A stretch of DNA of 64,000 bases from a bacterium (GTDB lineage: Bacteria > Zixibacteria > MSB-5A5 > WJJR01): assembly GCA_021813505.1 (NCBI GenBank), contig JAKAKI010000075.1, positions 1 through 64,000 of the forward strand, read 5' to 3'. The notes under the pieces are model-generated. The model was not told where the DNA came from and made no database searches. It saw only the letters and a program-made list of their open reading frames with translations. The position numbers and the translations under genes are program-made. Below are positions 15,479 through 24,054 of this stretch, one piece after another (the first letter of the stretch is position 1; each line of letters opens with the position of its first letter).

Positions 15479-15619
15479 ATGACCAAGCAGCGTAAATCCG
15501 GGTTGAGACGGCGGCAAAAAGCGTACTGGCATCTGTATGCCTTACAAAATCTCAACTCAGAGAAGTTCATCAAAGTGGTCGACAAGATTCTGAAGAATGA
15601 GTTCCACCTGATAAAATAG
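15479..15619 (+). CDS. Small basic protein of 46 aa
   Basis: The track ORF 15386-15619 very likely starts at ATG 15479, because GGAGGGAG lies 7-8 bp upstream and everything before it looks non-coding. The product is Lys/Arg-rich at the N terminus (MTKQRKSGLRRRQKAYWHL) followed by a predicted helix (NLNSEKFIKVVDKILKNE). No family is recognised. It stands alone between the divergent GNAT gene and the M23 peptidase. The 338-bp region upstream (15141-15478) contains a weak TTGCAT-17-TTAAAT promoter candidate at 15312-15340 and a GC-rich stem-loop (GCAGGT-GAA-ACCTGC). The good ribosome binding site and compact basic composition argue that it is real. Confidence 0.55.
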   Translation: MTKQRKSGLRRRQKAYWHLYALQNLNSEKFIKVVDKILKNEFHLIK

Positions 15620-15797
15620 GACCAGCGGTCCCAACCCGCACGCCGCAACTTTGTATAACAGTCCATGCAGGGATCGCTACCCCTGAAAGGGGGCTTGGTT
15701 GACAGGACAGGGATTGTCTTCTTGGGGCGCAGTTCGGCGTCTAACTCATTTGCATATAAGGCGTTGGGTGTTGGGCAACCAACCGCCAATCTTTCTC

Positions 15798-15826
15798 TTG
15801 ACAACCTAAAGGGCGGGAAATATCCT
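15798..15826 (+). promoter_or_regulatory. Sigma-70-type promoter of M23 peptidase gene
   Basis: TTGACA (15798-15803), 17-bp spacer, TATCCT (15821-15826). The spacer and -10 box overlap an inverted repeat (GGCGGGA-AATA-TCCTGCC, 15811-15828) that could serve as an operator. The predicted start near 15833 leaves a leader of about 44 nt. Confidence 0.55.
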
Positions 15827-15876
15827 GCCGCGGCTTTTGGCTGAACGGATTTCGGCCAGAGGGGAGTTGGGAACGG

Positions 15877-16821
15877 ATGAAACTGGCGGGCAAGTACCAT
15901 TTCATGGTGATTCCACCATCAACTGATGGTGTGCGCCAATTTACTATTCCACAATGGATCGTACCGAGTGCTATCAGCGCTTCTGCACTTTTGATCGCCA
16001 TCACAGTGATCTTGAGCTTCCTTGCGGCACGTAACGTTTCTCGCGCTGAACGGCTCGATTCGCAGGTTATTGAGAACATCACACTTCGGACCCAACTGTC
16101 CGATCTGACCCGGGATCTGTCGGTACTTCGCAAGCAACTGGCAGTTCTGGAAGAGTCCGAGAAGCGGGTGCGCATGGTCTTTGGGCTCCCGGAGATCAGC
16201 CCGGCGGTCCGGGCTCTGGGCACTGGCGGGTCGGTTGTCCCGTTCGCCTCATCTCCGAGCGCCCTGGACTTGCAGACATATAATGTCGAGTCCGAGGTCG
16301 ATCGTCTCCTCCGCCGCTGCTCGTTTGAACGGGAGAATTACGACGCAATCTATCAGGAATTGCTCCACCGCAAGGACCGGCTCGATTGCACACCGTCAGT
16401 CTATCCATTGAATGGATACTTGGCGCGCGGTTTCGGGGTGAAGCCGGATCCGTTCACGGGTGAAAACCGTTTGCACAGCGGCCTCGATATCGCGGCCAGC
16501 AGCGGCACGCCGGTGCATGCCACCGCTGACGGGCGGGTCGAATCAGCAGAGTATCAGCCCCAATTCGGCAATCTGATCACATTGGACCATGGCAATGGGA
16601 TTGAGACTTGCTATGGCCATCTCTCCCGATTCGCCGTCAAGGCCAAAGCCAAGGTACGCCGTGGCGACATCATTGGTTATGTCGGCAACACCGGCTATTC
16701 CACTGGACCGCACTGCCATTACGAGGTCCACATCAACGGCCGCGCCGTCAACCCGCTGAACTACGTTTGCAGCGGCTATAACCTCGCCGCCCTCCCGGTG
16801 TCGTCGGTCGCAAATCAGTAA
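15877..16821 (+). CDS. Membrane-anchored M23-family peptidase (murein hydrolase)
   Basis: This 314-aa cell-wall endopeptidase is anchored by one N-terminal transmembrane helix (about 28-51: IVPSAISASALLIAITVILSF). A coiled coil (about 55-100) of the kind that spaces periplasmic M23 enzymes away from the membrane follows. The C-terminal LytM domain (about 180-300) has the complete zinc-binding set: His200 and Asp204 (HSGLD), the His248 of YGHLS, and His279/His281 of HCHYEV, so it should be an active endopeptidase rather than a degenerate EnvC-like activator. AGGGGAG lies upstream of the ATG at 15877, and a strong promoter precedes the gene. A terminator follows, so it is monocistronic. Confidence 0.92.
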   Translation: MKLAGKYHFMVIPPSTDGVRQFTIPQWIVPSAISASALLIAITVILSFLAARNVSRAERLDSQVIENITLRTQLSDLTRDLSVLRKQLAVLEESEKRVRMVFGLPEISPAVRALGTGGSVVPFASSPSALDLQTYNVESEVDRLLRRCSFERENYDAIYQELLHRKDRLDCTPSVYPLNGYLARGFGVKPDPFTGENRLHSGLDIAASSGTPVHATADGRVESAEYQPQFGNLITLDHGNGIETCYGHLSRFAVKAKAKVRRGDIIGYVGNTGYSTGPHCHYEVHINGRAVNPLNYVCSGYNLAALPVSSVANQ

Positions 16822-16846
16822 GACCAACTTCGAGCGTTCTGACTGG

Positions 16847-16875
16847 GGGCACGGGATTCCGTGCCCTTCTTTTTT
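16847..16875 (+). terminator. Rho-independent terminator after M23 peptidase
   Basis: GGGCACGG (16847-16854) pairs with CCGTGCCC (16859-16866) and is followed by TTCTTTTTT. Confidence 0.9.
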
Positions 16876-17051
16876 GACGGGTTTGAGGTGAACCGGAATC
16901 AGGCTAAGCCTGGCGAAATGCCATACCCGGGTCACTTTCTTGCGATCATTTCAAAAAATTTTATACGATCTTATAGGCCGCCCCGTTGTATGTTGTTTGA
17001 AGGTGCGCGAATCTTTTTGAGGACGCCCTTGTTGTTGTATTGGGATCAGTG

Positions 17052-17777
17052 ATGTCGAAACGGAAGACGACAACCGAACGCCCCAAACGTCCCCGCCCGC
17101 CCAAATCGGCCGGGGAACGGCCCCCTGTTGCCACGGCGCGAGTCCCGGCACCGGTGCTCCCTATAGAGCCACCGGACGACGAAAACGACGAGACCCATAT
17201 TAAAGAGGTCATCAAAGAGGTTCAGGCCGGCAAGGGCCATCTCTTCCGCGAGATTATCGACCGCTACCGCTCCCAAGTCACCGGGATCGCGTTCAAGATG
17301 GTTGGCGACTACGACGACGCCAAAGACATAACGCAGATGGTCTTCGTGAAGACCTTCTACAATATCAACCGTTTCGATGCCACGAAGCGATTCTCCACCT
17401 GGCTGTACCGGATCGCGGTCAATGCGTCCATCGATTACATCCGCAAGTTCAAGAAGCACAAGTTCGAGGAGCTCGATGATCTGACCGAGCCACGAGACGC
17501 GCCGCTCCAGACGCAGACTCCCGAACAGGTTTACCGCCTCAAGGAGTTGCGTGAATACGTCCTCAAAGCCGCGCGCAAGCTCAACGAGAAGCAGTACACG
17601 GCGTTCGTGCTCAAGGACCTCGAGGGCCTGGATATCGACGAAATCGCCCAGATCATGGGCATGCCCCAGGCCACCGTGCGCTGGTATCTCCATCGGGCGC
17701 GCAAGCACTTGCGCACCGACCTTCGCCGCCACTTCGGCCCGATTCTCAACAAACTGGGTATCATCGACCACTCTTGA
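17052..17777 (+). CDS. Sigma-70 family (ECF-type) RNA polymerase sigma factor
   Basis: This 241-aa sigma factor has a long charged, proline-rich N-terminal extension (1-55) before region 2 (FREIIDRYRSQVTGIAFKM, DAKDITQMVFVKTFYNI, FSTWLYRIAVNASIDYIRKF). Region 4 is ARKLNEKQYTAFVLKDLEGLDIDEIA, then MPQATVRWYLHRARKHLR. ATG 17052 is preferred over the track's TTG at 17040. The DUF3987-like GDYDDAKDI boundary is unremarkable. No anti-sigma gene is adjacent; the next gene is a metal-dependent hydrolase 143 bp away. AT-rich DNA upstream (16940-16975) contains TTGCGA-16-TATACG, a weak promoter candidate. Confidence 0.9.
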   Translation: MSKRKTTTERPKRPRPPKSAGERPPVATARVPAPVLPIEPPDDENDETHIKEVIKEVQAGKGHLFREIIDRYRSQVTGIAFKMVGDYDDAKDITQMVFVKTFYNINRFDATKRFSTWLYRIAVNASIDYIRKFKKHKFEELDDLTEPRDAPLQTQTPEQVYRLKELREYVLKAARKLNEKQYTAFVLKDLEGLDIDEIAQIMGMPQATVRWYLHRARKHLRTDLRRHFGPILNKLGIIDHS

Positions 17778-17920
17778 TGACCCGGCCCGGCCAGACTCGT
17801 CTGGTCACGAAATCCGCGAGTGGGCAGGTCTCTCCTCTCTGACTGCCGTTAGCGGTTGCAAGGGAACGGGTCTGCCATATATTGGTGATCCCGTATGAGG
17901 CTGACGCAAAGGAGGGAATG

Positions 17921-18607
17921 ATGCCCACTGTTCAATACTTGTCGCATTCGTGTTTCCTCGTCAAAGCCGGCGGACGCACGCTCGTGATTGATCCGTTCTT
18001 CACGGGCAATCCCAAGGCTACCGTCAAGGCGGCTGACATCAAGGCCGACTACCTTCTCTTGACCCACGCCCACGGCGATCATCTCGGTGACGGGCTGGAG
18101 ATCGCCAAGCGCTGCAAGGCGACAGTCATCGCCGCCAACGAACTGGCCATCTATTGCTCGATGAAAGGCGCCAATGCGCACCCCATGCACATCGGCGGTG
18201 GCCATGACTTTGACTTCGGCCGGGTCAAACTGACGATTGCCCATCACAGTTCCGCCGCATCGAATGCCACCGGGTTCGATTACGTCGGCAATCCCTGCGG
18301 ATTCCTCATCATGGCTGAGGGCAAGACGCTGTATCACGCGGGCGACACCGGATTGTTCTACGACATGAAATTGATTGGCGAAATGCACTCGGTGGATCTG
18401 GCACTGCTGCCGATCGGTGATAACTTCACGATGGGCGTCGATGATGCTGTCAAGGCCGTCGAATTGATGCGGCCCAAACAGGTCGTGCCCATGCATTACA
18501 ACACCTTCGATCTCATCAAAGCCGACCCTCAGAAGTTTGCAACGGGTGCCGAACGGCATGGTGCGAAGGCAACTGTACTCCAGATAGGAGAGAGTCTCAG
18601 TTACTGA
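17921..18607 (+). CDS. UPF0173 metallo-beta-lactamase-fold hydrolase
   Basis: This 228-aa cytoplasmic protein has a metallo-beta-lactamase fold of the UPF0173 (YtkL-like) type. Zinc ligands are visible in LLTHAHGDHLGDG (HxHxDH), HHSS, AGDTG and MHYNTF. The substrate is unknown in the family. The start is placed at the second of two tandem ATGs (17921), because AAAGGAGG is 5-6 nt upstream of it but too close to the first. The AsmA-like gene begins 9 bp after the stop, so the two are likely to be in one transcript with the envelope genes that follow. Confidence 0.9.
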   Translation: MPTVQYLSHSCFLVKAGGRTLVIDPFFTGNPKATVKAADIKADYLLLTHAHGDHLGDGLEIAKRCKATVIAANELAIYCSMKGANAHPMHIGGGHDFDFGRVKLTIAHHSSAASNATGFDYVGNPCGFLIMAEGKTLYHAGDTGLFYDMKLIGEMHSVDLALLPIGDNFTMGVDDAVKAVELMRPKQVVPMHYNTFDLIKADPQKFATGAERHGAKATVLQIGESLSY

Positions 18608-18615
18608 ACAATCCT

Positions 18616-21054
18616 ATGTCCCGCCCGCTCAAATTCGCCATCTGGTGTGTCGCGATCGTCCTGATCCTGCTGATCTCAGCGGTCGTTGTGGTCAAGGCCG
18701 TGTTCACGCGTGAACGCATTCTGACCATGCTCACCCCCAAGCTCGAGGAGGCGATCAACCGGAAGATGGCCATCGCCGATGCCGGCATTTCGTTTTGGGG
18801 CGGCGTCGGTGTCTGGCTCGGCGACGTCACGATCGAGAACAAGCCCGGCTATTCATTGCAGCCGCTGTTGGCCATACACAAAGTCGAGTTCAAGGCGCGC
18901 ATGCTGCCGCTTCTGATTGGCCAGGTCCGTCTCGACCGCGTCCATCTGGAATCCCCCTCGCTGCTTTTGGAGTTCGACGGCATCGGCCACTCTAACGTCT
19001 CAGACTTCATCCGTCGTCCGCGCACCTCCACCGGCGCCGTGGTCCCGGTCTCCCCGGAGAGTGTTCTGGCTGCCCCGCTTCCCGTGGGCAATATCGTCTT
19101 GAGTGACGGCGAGCTCATCATCGACTATTACAAGAGCCAGCGCCGTATTGACGTGCATGGGATTCGACTGGCAGTGACCGCCGACAACGGCCTGCGCCCG
19201 CAGTCGATCAGCATCACCGCCGACCTGGCGGTCGATTCCTTCTCGGTTTCCGATCCGGCCCGTGACTGGTCGGTTCCCGAGGGCATCCCTCATGCCTATG
19301 GCGCAGGCCGCCTCGATACCTCGGAGAAGTCGATCACCTTCGATTCGCTCATGGTCAGCGCTTTCGGTTCCGTGATCTCGCTGCAAGGGGCGGTGCGCGC
19401 CAATCCCGGCATCACCGAAATCCAGTTCAACGCCAACCTCGCGCCAATTGAGATTAGCGACGTTGTCAAACAGCTCCACCATGCGGGTTTTCTGAAGATT
19501 CCGCCTGAAATCGAAGGAAAGATCTCCGGTGACATGCAGGCCAATGTGGCTCTCCCGTTGCCTGCAGCCACGACCCCGGACTGGCTGGTGCGTTTTGATC
19601 TGACCGACATTCGCTACCGCCCGGAAGGCTGGCGCGATCCTTTGACCATTCCCCGCATCGAACTGCGTGGCGAGGCACAGACAATATCCTGGACGATGAC
19701 GTCTGGGAAGATACCGGGCGGAACGTTCTCCATGTCCGGGGCCATCGACAAAGTGTTCTATCAGAATCCCGATTTATCGGCGCACCTGGCGATCGAGTGT
19801 GATTCTGCCTCCGCGGTTTGCCTGCCTCTAAAAAAGGGCGGGCCCTCGGCTGGCGGCGATCTCCACCTCGACGTCAATGCGTTCGGTCCGGTGAAAGCTT
19901 GGCGAGGCATGCGGTTCAATGGCCGGTGCACCTCCGAAAAACTGCTGGTCACCAACCGAACCTGGGCCGTCGATACGGTGACACTCGCCATGGATTGGGA
20001 ATTGAACGGGCATGATCTCACGTTACACCGGACCGATTGGCGGGCTGGCTCGTCCGTCGGCCATCTGACCGGTGCTGTCGCGGAATTGACACCGTCGGTT
20101 CTTGCCAGCTTCAAGACGTTGGACGTGCCGAGGGCCAGGCTCGATCTCAATTGCCCGTATCTAAATCTCGACGAGTTTATCGGCGACTCCACACAAACTC
20201 CGGAGGTGGCGGAGCAGAGCGAACCGCAATCATCAGTCCCGGTGATCTCCGCTGACGGGCAGATTTCTTGCGATACGCTTCGCTATTCGCAGATGAACTT
20301 CACCGAGGTGCGTTCACCATTTACACTTCGCGACAATGTCCTGAACTTCGAGCCCGCGTCCGCAAGACTTTTCGAGGGACCCTCGATCGGTGCTCTTCGC
20401 TGGGAGATTGCCGACTGGCAGTCACCCCGCTTCGCGGCAGAGCTGCGCGCCGATTCGGTCCAGGCGGACAGCCTGGTGACGCGCTTCTTCGGTTGGCCAA
20501 ATGCGGTAGATGGGCAGATCGACTTCGCCGGCCAGTTCAGCGGTATCGGCAGAAATCGAGCGCAAATCGTCCCAACCTTGATCGGTGCCGGGAGAATGAC
20601 CATGCGCACCGGCACGCTGGACTCACTGCCGTTTCTGGACAGCGTGGGTGCCGCTCTCGGACTGCCTGCATTGAAACGCCCCCGCCCGTTTCACGATCTG
20701 CTGGTGACGTTTAAGATCGTCAATGAGCGAATCGTGACCGATAGTCTCCGGTTTGCCACTGATGATGCGCGCTGGAGCGCGATCGGCAGCTACGGTTTCG
20801 ACCAGACTCTCGATTACAATGTCGGTGTCACGCTTCTGCCCGGACGGACTTCTGGGCTGGCGACACTTCTCAAAGGATCGCAACTCCGCTTCGGTCTTAG
20901 CGGGAGCACCTCGAACTTGAAAGTCGATCTCGACGTCAAGAGTGCGGGGCGGGCGCTGATCGAAAATCTTCTGACCCCCAGGAGTGATTCGACCGAAGGC
21001 AATGCCACGGTGGACGACCTGCTAAAGTCACTGTTCCGAAAGAAGAAGCCGTGA
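18616..21054 (+). CDS. AsmA-like inner-membrane protein (bridge-type lipid transfer family)
   Basis: This 812-aa protein has one N-terminal membrane helix (about 6-30) and a very long periplasmic beta-rich domain of the AsmA/TamB/YhdP superfamily. Features seen are the opening FTRERILTMLTPKLEEAINRK, the repeated pattern of short amphipathic strands, and the C-terminal AsmA_2-like block (GQIDFAGQFSGIGRNRAQIV, TLDSLPFLDSVGAALGLP). AsmA-like proteins are now viewed as bridges for phospholipid transfer to the outer membrane; a role here is family-based inference. Its GTG-overlapped downstream neighbour is an MA-type peptidase and then lipid A and LPS genes, a fitting context. Confidence 0.85.
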   Translation: MSRPLKFAIWCVAIVLILLISAVVVVKAVFTRERILTMLTPKLEEAINRKMAIADAGISFWGGVGVWLGDVTIENKPGYSLQPLLAIHKVEFKARMLPLLIGQVRLDRVHLESPSLLLEFDGIGHSNVSDFIRRPRTSTGAVVPVSPESVLAAPLPVGNIVLSDGELIIDYYKSQRRIDVHGIRLAVTADNGLRPQSISITADLAVDSFSVSDPARDWSVPEGIPHAYGAGRLDTSEKSITFDSLMVSAFGSVISLQGAVRANPGITEIQFNANLAPIEISDVVKQLHHAGFLKIPPEIEGKISGDMQANVALPLPAATTPDWLVRFDLTDIRYRPEGWRDPLTIPRIELRGEAQTISWTMTSGKIPGGTFSMSGAIDKVFYQNPDLSAHLAIECDSASAVCLPLKKGGPSAGGDLHLDVNAFGPVKAWRGMRFNGRCTSEKLLVTNRTWAVDTVTLAMDWELNGHDLTLHRTDWRAGSSVGHLTGAVAELTPSVLASFKTLDVPRARLDLNCPYLNLDEFIGDSTQTPEVAEQSEPQSSVPVISADGQISCDTLRYSQMNFTEVRSPFTLRDNVLNFEPASARLFEGPSIGALRWEIADWQSPRFAAELRADSVQADSLVTRFFGWPNAVDGQIDFAGQFSGIGRNRAQIVPTLIGAGRMTMRTGTLDSLPFLDSVGAALGLPALKRPRPFHDLLVTFKIVNERIVTDSLRFATDDARWSAIGSYGFDQTLDYNVGVTLLPGRTSGLATLLKGSQLRFGLSGSTSNLKVDLDVKSAGRALIENLLTPRSDSTEGNATVDDLLKSLFRKKKP

Positions 21055-22058
21055 TTGCGGCCGATGGCCATCCGCGGATGCCCTGGCTGGCCGCGGTGAT
21101 CGTGGCCTTCATCCTCTTGATGAACGGTCCCCGATCTGCCGCGCTCGATCATCCCTTCGAGTCGCATTTCGCCATTGTGGTTTCAGGAGCTGACTCCGCC
21201 CTCGCCAGACAGACGGTGGCCGTCCTCACCAAGTCGCACCAGGAGATGGCGAGCGCGAGTGGTGTCTGGCTCCCGGATACCGTTCGTGTCGTCTTTGTTG
21301 GCCGGCTGCAATCATTCGATTCCATTGTTGGCGGGCACTTTCCGGACTGGGGAGTTGCGTGTGCGGTGGCCGGGGAGAACCTGATTGCGGTGCGCTCTCC
21401 ACGCGACTATCCCATCACGCAGGCGATCCCAGAAGTCTTGTCCCATGAGCTGGCGCACTTGCATTTCGAGGCGGTTGTGGGCCATCACCGCCCGCCCCGT
21501 TGGATGAACGAAGGTTACGCCCAGCAGTTCGCCCACGAGTGGAAGTACGGTGACGATTGGATCGTGGCGCGCGCGGTCTTCATGGATCAGGCGCTGGCGC
21601 TGGAGGATATCGATGGCGTCAATTCATTCCGGGATGCCAAAGCCCGGCTTGCCTATGCTGAGTCGTATCTCGCCATGGGGTATTTCCTCAAGACCTACGG
21701 CTGGGAAGGACTCATGCTCCTCGGCCGCAGCCTACGGGAGGGCGGCGGCTGGAATGATGGATTCAAGGCGGTGACCGGAGCAGACTACGTCACGTTTCAA
21801 AAGGAATTCGCCAAGCATCTGAGAGATAATTACAGTTGGGCGGCGTTTCTCGGCGATACAGTGCTCTTTTGGATTCTGCTCGTCGTGATCTTCATTGTGC
21901 TGTACGTGATGAAACGCCGGCGCGCCGCACTCAAACTCGCCGACTGGGACCGTCAGGAAAAAATCGAGGACGTCCTGTACTCTCCCTTCGGAAAAGCTCC
22001 CGAACAGCCGGGTGAATCGCCCGCTCCAGAAGACGAACCGCCACCCGCTACTCGCTGA
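21051..22058 (+). CDS. Membrane-anchored MA-type zinc metallopeptidase
   Basis: This 335-aa gluzincin-like protein carries the zinc motif HELAH (residues 132-136) with a downstream Glu154 (PRWMNEGYAQ) as third ligand, as in peptidase_MA-like proteins. The GTG start at 21051 overlaps the AsmA stop by 4 bp (GTGA), which signals translational coupling. An N-terminal signal/anchor (11-25) precedes an extracytoplasmic domain, and a second transmembrane helix near residues 268-288 (FLGDTVLFWILLVVIFIVLYV) leads to a short basic cytoplasmic tail. The catalytic domain should face the periplasm. Its substrate is unknown; coupling to AsmA and lipid A genes suggests envelope maintenance (inference). Confidence 0.85.
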   Translation: MIAADGHPRMPWLAAVIVAFILLMNGPRSAALDHPFESHFAIVVSGADSALARQTVAVLTKSHQEMASASGVWLPDTVRVVFVGRLQSFDSIVGGHFPDWGVACAVAGENLIAVRSPRDYPITQAIPEVLSHELAHLHFEAVVGHHRPPRWMNEGYAQQFAHEWKYGDDWIVARAVFMDQALALEDIDGVNSFRDAKARLAYAESYLAMGYFLKTYGWEGLMLLGRSLREGGGWNDGFKAVTGADYVTFQKEFAKHLRDNYSWAAFLGDTVLFWILLVVIFIVLYVMKRRRAALKLADWDRQEKIEDVLYSPFGKAPEQPGESPAPEDEPPPATR

Positions 22059-22065
22059 GCCCATC

Positions 22066-22938
22066 GTGCGATATCGTCTCGAGTACATCACCCTTTGGAT
22101 TCTCAAGTGGATTGCCAATATCCTGCCCGCAAGTATGGCGCACCGGGTCGGAGCGGCATTGGGATCACTCGTTGGTTTCGTTTGGCGATCCCGCCGCGCC
22201 ATAGCGGAGGACAATGTCCGCAGGGCATTCGGATACGATGAGAACTCGATCGCGCCGGCAACCATCGTCTCTGAGACATTCCGAAACCTGGGTCGCACGA
22301 CCTTCGAGATTCTCCACCTGACTCAAATGAGGCACGAAGATCTCCTGCAATGCATTGACGGCCGTGAGGCCGCACCCTGGTTGGACTGGGCGCACCAGCA
22401 GGGGAAAGGCGCTCTGCTTGTTTCCGGACATTTCGGCAACTGGGAATTGCTCGGCGCCTGGATTCGCGCGATGGGCTATCCGGTTGACTTCGTTGTTAAG
22501 CCCGTACGTAATCCCCTCGTCGACCGGCTCTACAATGAATGCCGTGCATCCATGGACGTCGGCATCATCCACACCCAGGTCGCGACCAAGGGGATTCTGA
22601 AATCACTCCAGGCGAAACGCTTTGTGGCGATCCTGGCGGATCAGCATTCCGGCGCCGAGGGCATTGATGTCGAGTTCTTCGGACGGCAGGCGTCGACACC
22701 GCGCGGCCCCGCGGTGCTCGCCCTCAAGTTTGGGTGTCCGTTGCTGACTGGTGTGCTGGAACGGCTCGAGGGCAGTCGCTACGTCGCCCACGTCGATGGG
22801 CCGATCGAGTATTCTCCTACGGGAGACCAGGAATCTGACGTTCGCGCGATCACCGGCGAAATCGCCCGGCGGCTCGAAGGACACATCCGCAAGACGCCAT
22901 CCCAATGGCTGTGGACTCATCGGCGATGGAGAGATTGA
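22066..22938 (+). CDS. LpxL/HtrB-like lysophospholipid/lipid A acyltransferase
   Basis: This is a membrane-associated acyltransferase of the LpxL family (about 290 aa). The start is placed at GTG 22066, where the family's usual opening (RYRLEYITLWILKWI) begins; the track's GTG 22012 would add 18 residues overlapping the upstream gene. The HxxxxE motif (SGHFGNWE) holds the catalytic His and Glu, and ADQHSGAEGIDVEFFG is a conserved family segment. The C terminus is WLWTHRRWRD, as expected. It adds a secondary acyl chain to lipid A in Gram-negative bacteria, so it supports a diderm organism. The heptosyltransferase starts 4 bp downstream. Confidence 0.9.
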   Translation: MRYRLEYITLWILKWIANILPASMAHRVGAALGSLVGFVWRSRRAIAEDNVRRAFGYDENSIAPATIVSETFRNLGRTTFEILHLTQMRHEDLLQCIDGREAAPWLDWAHQQGKGALLVSGHFGNWELLGAWIRAMGYPVDFVVKPVRNPLVDRLYNECRASMDVGIIHTQVATKGILKSLQAKRFVAILADQHSGAEGIDVEFFGRQASTPRGPAVLALKFGCPLLTGVLERLEGSRYVAHVDGPIEYSPTGDQESDVRAITGEIARRLEGHIRKTPSQWLWTHRRWRD

Positions 22939-22941
22939 TCG

Positions 22942-24006
22942 ATGCCTGATCGGTGTGTTGTCCGCGCTCCGAACTGGGTCGGCGATGCAGTAATGGCATT
23001 GCCATTCTTCATTTCATTGCGGCAAAACATCGGACCTGATGCCCACATCGCCTGTCTGTGCCGGCCTCCGTTGGCATCGCTGTACCGGCAAGTGCCCGAG
23101 ATCAGCGAAGTGATTGAACTCGATGAATCCCTCGGGGTGCATGGCTGGTGCTCCATTCGTTATAACGGTCGGAGACTGAGGGACAGGCAATTCGATGCCG
23201 CATTCTGTCTGCCCACGTCATTCGGATCGGCGCTGATGTTCTGGCTGGCGCGGATCTCAGCACGTTACGGACACGCCGCCGATGCGAGACGGTTTTTGCT
23301 GACGCGATCACTCCCGTACGATCCCGATGGCCGCCGTCCGCATCGTGCCGAAGGATACCTCAGCCTGCTTTCCCTGCGCTGGCCGAATCCCGTCCTCTCG
23401 CGGCAGCTCCGTTTTGAGCCCGGTACGGAGGCGTCGAGCCAAGTCGACGCGCTCATGGCAGGAACGCGGGCGAATGGTTCGATCCCGCTATTGGCTATAG
23501 CGCCCGGTGCCGCCCAACCCAACAAGATGTGGATGCTGCCGAACTTTGCCGCGGTTGCATCACGCTGGATCGATGAATTGCACGGCCATGTTGTTCTCGT
23601 CGGCGCAGACGCTGACAAGGAGCGTTGCGATGAGTTGGCCGCCATCGCGGCACCCAGAAATATCCGAAACCTTGCCGGGGCCGGCGATCTGCCTGTTGCC
23701 GCAGAGATCATCCGGCGCGCCCAGGTATTCGTGGGCAACGATTCCGGCCTCGCGCATCTGGCCGCCGCGGTCGGAACGCGAGTCGTCGTGATCTCCGGCC
23801 CCGGCGACCCGACCGAAGTGGCTCCGTTCTCCTCGCATGCCGTAACGGTGAGGCATCCAGTCTTCTGCTCACCCTGCTTCAAGAACTACTGCTGGCGAAA
23901 AGACAAGCCCCTCGAGTGCTTAACTGAGATCTCCGCAGAAGACGTATGGACGCACGTTGTGTCGTTCGCAAGATCGGCAACTCCTGATTCGGAGAGCCAG
24001 CAGTAA
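22942..24006 (+). CDS. waaF: WaaF-like ADP-heptose:LPS heptosyltransferase (GT9)
   Basis: This 354-aa glycosyltransferase of family GT9 is predicted to add heptose to the LPS inner core. Motifs: N-terminal VRAPNWVGDAVMALPFF; C-terminal nucleotide-sugar domain IAPGAAQPNKMWMLPNFAAV, and FVGNDSGLAHLAAAVGTRVV followed by SGPGDPTEVAPFS. These match the WaaF subgroup. Tightly linked to the LpxL-like gene (4 bp) and followed by a PfkB kinase. The heptose donor can be supplied by HldA and HldC encoded at 34849-36423. Confidence 0.9.
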   Translation: MPDRCVVRAPNWVGDAVMALPFFISLRQNIGPDAHIACLCRPPLASLYRQVPEISEVIELDESLGVHGWCSIRYNGRRLRDRQFDAAFCLPTSFGSALMFWLARISARYGHAADARRFLLTRSLPYDPDGRRPHRAEGYLSLLSLRWPNPVLSRQLRFEPGTEASSQVDALMAGTRANGSIPLLAIAPGAAQPNKMWMLPNFAAVASRWIDELHGHVVLVGADADKERCDELAAIAAPRNIRNLAGAGDLPVAAEIIRRAQVFVGNDSGLAHLAAAVGTRVVVISGPGDPTEVAPFSSHAVTVRHPVFCSPCFKNYCWRKDKPLECLTEISAEDVWTHVVSFARSATPDSESQQ

Positions 24007-24054
24007 TAGCAATCGAAGATCTCCTCGTCACTCCGATCGCGCTTCAGGAAATCT

